From UBA11524 sp045591175 (GTDB lineage: Bacteria; Bacillota; Clostridia; Christensenellales; Aristaeellaceae), in NCBI GenBank assembly GCA_045591175.1, contig JAZNSI010000039.1, forward strand, positions 1 through 64,000: DNA of 64,000 nucleotides, given 5' to 3'. Made by a program: the position numbers and the translations under genes. The notes beneath the pieces are model-generated. The model was not told the origin of the DNA. It made no database searches and saw nothing but the letters and a program-made list of their open reading frames with translations. The first letter of the stretch is position 1, and every line of letters starts with the position of its first letter. Of this stretch, positions 59,727-64,000 are shown piece after piece.

Positions 59727-60731
59727 ATGACCATCCGTGAGCAGTTTGAGCAGGAAGAATTGACCCGGCTGTCCCCGCGTGCCGCGAAGGCGATCATGTC
59801 CAAAGGGCGTGAACATGCATCGGAGCCCTGCCCCATGCGCACCGCTTTCCAGCGGGATCGGGACCGCATCATCCATTGCAAATCCTTCCGGCGGCTCAAG
59901 TACAAGACGCAGGTCTTTCTCTCTCCGGAGGGCGATCATTATCGCACCCGCCTGACCCACACGCTGGAGGTCAGTCAAATCGCCCGCACCATCGCCCGGT
60001 GCCTGCATCTGAATGAGGATCTGACCGAGGCCATCGCTCTGGGTCACGACCTGGGCCATACGCCCTTTGGACACATCGGTGAGCGCTCGCTGGACGAAAC
60101 CATGCCCGAGGGCTTCCGCCACAATGAGCAAAGCCGCCGCGTAGTCGAGGTGCTGGAGAATGACGGTGCCGGCCTCAACCTGACCTGGGAAGTCCGCGAC
60201 GGCATCGCCTGCCATTCCGGCGCGCAGTTCCCTGCAACGCTGGAGGGCGAGTGCGTCCGCCGGGCTGACCGCATTGCATACCTCAATCACGATCTTGACG
60301 ACGCCATCCGCGGCGGCGTGCTGCGGGACTTCGAGCTCCCGGTGGACTGCCTGAAGGTGCTGGGCAGCTCCCATGGCGAGCGCATCAACCGCATGATCGC
60401 CGACATCGTGGCCAACAGCCAGGATACAGAGCACCTGGAAATGTCCCCCATCATGCAGAGCGCCATGGACGGTCTTCGGGAGTTCATGTTCGAGCGCGTG
60501 TATCGCGACGAATGGCGTGCCGCAGAGGAGATCCGCTGCGACCATGTGATGAAGGCGCTGTTCAAGTATTACAGCGAGCATCCGGGCGAGATGCCGGAAG
60601 AGTTCGTGCTCATCGGCTACCGCGAGGGCACGGCCCGCGCCGTCTGCGATTTCCTTTCCTGCATGACGGACAGATATGCAACCCGCCAGTTCCAGAAGCT
60701 GTTCATCCCCTCCGGATTCGCTCAGTTCTGA
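59727..60731 (+). CDS. dgt: dGTP triphosphohydrolase-like HD protein
   Basis: A 334-residue HD-domain enzyme expected to split dGTP or other dNTPs into nucleoside and triphosphate. RRLKYKTQVFLSPEGDHYRTRLTHTLEVSQIAR and the HD pair in ALGHDLGHTPFGHIGE are the family metal-binding motifs, with the later RADRIAYLNHDLDDA. It is of the shorter clostridial type. The ATG at 59727 has AAGGAAG about 10 bases upstream. It precedes dnaG by 150 bases on the same strand, a conserved clostridial order. Confidence 0.93.
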   Translation: MTIREQFEQEELTRLSPRAAKAIMSKGREHASEPCPMRTAFQRDRDRIIHCKSFRRLKYKTQVFLSPEGDHYRTRLTHTLEVSQIARTIARCLHLNEDLTEAIALGHDLGHTPFGHIGERSLDETMPEGFRHNEQSRRVVEVLENDGAGLNLTWEVRDGIACHSGAQFPATLEGECVRRADRIAYLNHDLDDAIRGGVLRDFELPVDCLKVLGSSHGERINRMIADIVANSQDTEHLEMSPIMQSAMDGLREFMFERVYRDEWRAAEEIRCDHVMKALFKYYSEHPGEMPEEFVLIGYREGTARAVCDFLSCMTDRYATRQFQKLFIPSGFAQF

Positions 60732-60835
60732 CGGAGAAAGTGCAAATTTCACAACATTCTCCAAAATCCACTTGCAAAAACAAGCAGGAAAATCCGCGAA
60801 CGTGGCGAATATCGTTTCAAGACGGAATGAACAGA

Positions 60836-60875
60836 GCGGTTTCCACCGCCCGATGACGACGATGAAAGGGCGGTG
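60836..60875 (+). promoter_or_regulatory. Two mutually exclusive hairpins before dnaG
   Basis: GCGGT (60836-60840) can pair with ACCGC (60845-60849), or the overlapping CACCGCCC (60844-60851) can pair perfectly with GGGCGGTG (60868-60875). The second pairing covers the weak ribosome site just ahead of the dnaG start at 60882. Whether it folds in vivo is unknown. Confidence 0.45.
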
Positions 60876-60881
60876 TTTCGC

Positions 60882-62702
60882 ATGGCAAGATTCCCGGCAG
60901 CCTGGCTGGACGAGCTTCGTTCCCGCGCGGACATCGTTCAAATCGTGGGACAGTATGTGTCGCTCAAGCGCAACGGTCATCGCCATTGGGGTTTGTGCCC
61001 CTTCCACGGCGAAAAGACCGCGTCGTTTTCCGTCGATCAGGAACGGCAGATGTATTACTGCTTCGGCTGCAAGGCCGGCGGCAGCGTCATCCAGTTCATC
61101 ATGGACATCGAGCGGCTGGAGTTCCAGGAAGCCGTGAAGCACCTGGCGGATCAGCTGCACATGCCCCTCCCTCAGCTGGAGGAGGACCCGGATTATCAGC
61201 GCCGCCGCACCCAGCGGGATCGCCTGCTGGAAGCCAACAAGGAGGCTGCGCGGTTCTTCCACCAGACGCTGTTCACCCCTGCCGGACAGACTGCGCTGGA
61301 CTACCTGAAAAAGCGCGGATTGACCGACAGCATCATCCGCAAATTCGGCCTGGGCGCTGCGCCCGCCGGATGGGATGTGCTGACCAAGCACCTGCAAAGC
61401 AAGGGCTACACCGTTGAGGAGCTCAAGCTGGCAGGCCTGACGGTCATCAAAGAGGCAGAGCCTGCCTCGAAGGATCCTGTCACAGGCGAGGACAAGCCCG
61501 AGCGGCCCCGCCGCGCATTCGACATGTTCCGCAACCGGGCCATCTTCCCCATCATCGACCAGTACGGCAACGTCCTCGCCTTTGGCGGACGAGCCCTGGG
61601 CGATGTGCAGCCCAAATACCTCAACACCTCCGATACGCCGGTGTTCAATAAGCGCCTGGGCGTGTATGCCGCCAATCTCCTCAAGAAGGAGCGCAATTTG
61701 AAGCGCGTCATCCTTGTGGAGGGCTATATGGACGTGGTGTCGCTGACCCAGTTCGGCGTGAGCGGCGTTTGCGCGACCCTCGGTACGGCGCTGACCCCGG
61801 AGCAGGCAAAGCTGCTCAAGCGGTTTGCCCCCATGGTGTACCTGAGTTACGACGGCGACAACGCCGGTCAGAACGCCATCATGAAAGGCCTGGGCGTTTT
61901 GGAGGAAGCGGGCGTGCCTGCCCGCGTGCTGCAATTCCCGGACAAGCTGGACCCGGATGAGTTCATCCGCCGGGACGGCATCGAGGGCTTTGATCGCCTC
62001 CCTGCCCTGACTCCGGAGAGCTACCGCATGGGCCGTTTGCGCACGCAGTACGACCTGAGCACCCAGGAAGGCCGCACCGATTACGCCAAGGCCTGCGCCG
62101 CCATTTTGCAGAAGCTGGAGCCCGTTGAGCGGGAAAACCACCTGCAGGAGCTGGTCGTACAGACGGGCTTCAGTCGGGATGTGTTGCTGGCCCAGATGGG
62201 CGTGAGCGCGCCGGCGGTGGGCAAGGCTAACGCACCCCAGTCCCCGATGAACCGGCAGCAGCGCTTCTCCCCCAACCGTAACTCCCCCGCCGCCGTGCAG
62301 GAGGAGCCGGACGAGGAGCTGCTGATCTCCATCTTTGGCACCGGGCGCGTCCCCACGGATATCGCCACCGAGGATGATTTCCGCGACCCGCTGCTGCGCA
62401 ATCTGTACCTGAGCCTTTCGGAGGGCGCATCCGCTGCCAGCCTGTGCGAGGAACAGGTGGAAGAAGCCACCCGCGCCAGGGTCAGCAAATTGCTGCTCAC
62501 GCCCCCTGCGGACGATACGGATCAGCTGATCCGCATGGCGCAGGATTGCCTGGACCGCAATCGCCTGAAGCGCAGCCGCGAGGAGCTTTCCGCCCTGGAG
62601 GCCAGCCTCCCCACCCTGAACGGCCCGGACAAGATCGCCGCGCTGCAAAGGGCGCAGCAGCTGATGACGCAGATCAGCAAATACAACGCTCACAGATCCT
62701 GA
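60882..62702 (+). CDS. dnaG: DNA primase
   Basis: A 606-residue primase that lays RNA primers for replication. The CHC2 zinc domain has LCPFHGEKTASFSV and YYCFGCKAGG. The TOPRIM core starts at VILVEGYMDVV, with SYDGDNAGQNA as the metal-binding acidic motif, and a C-terminal DnaB-binding domain follows. The ATG at 60882 is chosen; a GTG at 60873 is in frame, and the ribosome site is weak in both cases (AAAGGG). It belongs to the dgt-dnaG-rpoD block. Confidence 0.96.
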   Translation: MARFPAAWLDELRSRADIVQIVGQYVSLKRNGHRHWGLCPFHGEKTASFSVDQERQMYYCFGCKAGGSVIQFIMDIERLEFQEAVKHLADQLHMPLPQLEEDPDYQRRRTQRDRLLEANKEAARFFHQTLFTPAGQTALDYLKKRGLTDSIIRKFGLGAAPAGWDVLTKHLQSKGYTVEELKLAGLTVIKEAEPASKDPVTGEDKPERPRRAFDMFRNRAIFPIIDQYGNVLAFGGRALGDVQPKYLNTSDTPVFNKRLGVYAANLLKKERNLKRVILVEGYMDVVSLTQFGVSGVCATLGTALTPEQAKLLKRFAPMVYLSYDGDNAGQNAIMKGLGVLEEAGVPARVLQFPDKLDPDEFIRRDGIEGFDRLPALTPESYRMGRLRTQYDLSTQEGRTDYAKACAAILQKLEPVERENHLQELVVQTGFSRDVLLAQMGVSAPAVGKANAPQSPMNRQQRFSPNRNSPAAVQEEPDEELLISIFGTGRVPTDIATEDDFRDPLLRNLYLSLSEGASAASLCEEQVEEATRARVSKLLLTPPADDTDQLIRMAQDCLDRNRLKRSREELSALEASLPTLNGPDKIAALQRAQQLMTQISKYNAHRS

Positions 62703-62774
62703 TATCAGGATTTGATTATATATTTCCTGCGGCCTATGCCGCCTATGTGGACCGATGAGTAAGGAGAGATTCTT

Positions 62775-63872
<1,098 letters not shown>

Positions 63873-63873
63873 G

Positions 63874-63890
63874 GAGGCTTCGCCTCTTTC
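63874..63890 (+). terminator. Short hairpin just after rpoD
   Basis: GAGGC-TTC-GCCTC directly follows the stop codon and is followed by TTTCCTC. It is a small stem and may only attenuate. Confidence 0.45.
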
Positions 63891-63901
63891 CTCGCGATTG
63901 A

Positions 63902-63976
63902 GTAGGATTTTCCTTTTGAGTCCTACCGCGTGGAGCAACATAGGAAACATAAGCCCTGTCTGCAAAGGCAGGGCTT
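63902..63976 (+). other. Two further hairpins between rpoD and the next gene
   Basis: GTAGGA/TCCTAC flank a T-rich loop (63902-63926), and AAGCCCTG/CAGGGCTT form a longer stem (63951-63976) with a weak CTCTTGT tail. The second may be the real end of the rpoD transcript. Confidence 0.45.
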
Positions 63977-63996
63977 CTCTTGTAGGAGGTGATCCC

Positions 63997-64000
63997 ATGC
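63997..64000 (+). CDS. Start of a downstream gene (truncated by window edge)
   Basis: ATG at 63997-63999 is preceded by AGGAGG at an 8-base spacing (TAGGAGGTGATCCC). Only the first codon is inside the window, so no product can be given. In Clostridia a tRNA methyltransferase-type (trmK) gene often follows rpoD; that is a guess from gene order. Confidence 0.45.

Noticed and set aside
59703..62693. A 996-codon minus-strand frame opposite dgt and dnaG
   Set aside because: Shadow of two conserved genes, low-complexity His/Gln/Leu-rich translation, no promoter or ribosome site.

Overview
The window reads as chromosomal core DNA of an endospore-forming Clostridia-type Bacillota with a fairly high G+C content (about 60 percent by eye). 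The grounds are direct: a spoIIAA-spoIIAB-sigF operon, the yqfC-yqfD sporulation pair, an SleB/CwlJ-type hydrolase, a tyrosine T-box leader, HprK, PlsY, FakA with an Asp23-family protein, and a dgt-dnaG-rpoD block. No rRNA, tRNA, CRISPR array or prophage was seen. The only mobile DNA is the right end of an IS3-family element at bases 1-143. I cannot name the genus; an anaerobic gut Clostridia lineage is my guess.

Layout. 1-143: IS3 remnant. 169-2380: polysaccharide deacetylase and glmM on one minus transcript. 2386-9249: minus operon yqfC-yqfD-phoH-pgpH-(ybeY::cdd)-era, in which YbeY and cytidine deaminase are fused in one ORF. 9340-18784: MreB-like, SleB-like, GNAT, Uup-type ABC-F, murA, then DUF512 radical SAM-der-plsY-GNAT. 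18791-20842: an exported FAD/FMN reductase. 20915-25065: lepA, YpsA-like, DUF1622 and hemW. 25069-32063: minus operon asp23-fakA-recG-ppk-S51 peptidase-like. 32116-36491: secreted SH3 protein, then a Tyr T-box controlling an aminotransferase, tyrS and yigZ. 36508-41846: GNAT, two-component system overlapping a small alarmone synthetase, a YdcZ-type transporter, then spoIIA. 41854-46861: 2Fe-2S protein and deoD, YgiQ, TetR, DegV. 46861-50796: YcxB-like, CBS/CNNM protein, and a large secreted protein carrying a GGADGPT motif. 51039-53560: yajC, a Cys-rich protein, a VanW-domain protein. 53579-59638: GH3 glycosidase, HAD phosphatase, hprK, two small membrane proteins, ROK glucokinase. 59727-64000: dgt-dnaG-rpoD and the start of another gene.

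How the genes fit together. FakA, a DegV (FakB-type) carrier and PlsY supply successive steps for using exogenous fatty acids through acyl-phosphate. GlmM, MurA, the deacetylase, the MreB homologue and the VanW/SleB-type proteins concern the cell wall. PgpH (c-di-AMP), the RelQ-like synthetase, Ppk and HprK are second-messenger and nutrient-state genes. YbeY, Era, Der, LepA, PhoH and the ABC-F protein concern ribosome maturation or translation.

The most unusual items are: (1) a perfect 11-bp terminator-like hairpin whose 3-prime arm contains the Shine-Dalgarno of spoIIAA; (2) the YbeY-Cdd fusion; (3) the secreted GGADGPT protein; (4) the Cys/Gly-rich protein downstream of yajC; (5) a Tyr T-box that puts an unassigned aminotransferase under tRNA-Tyr control; (6) several palindromes placed in or beside good sigma-A promoters. 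Many promoters match TTGACA-17-TATAAT closely, which helped set operon borders. Promoter, terminator and start calls were made by eye and are inferences unless stated otherwise.
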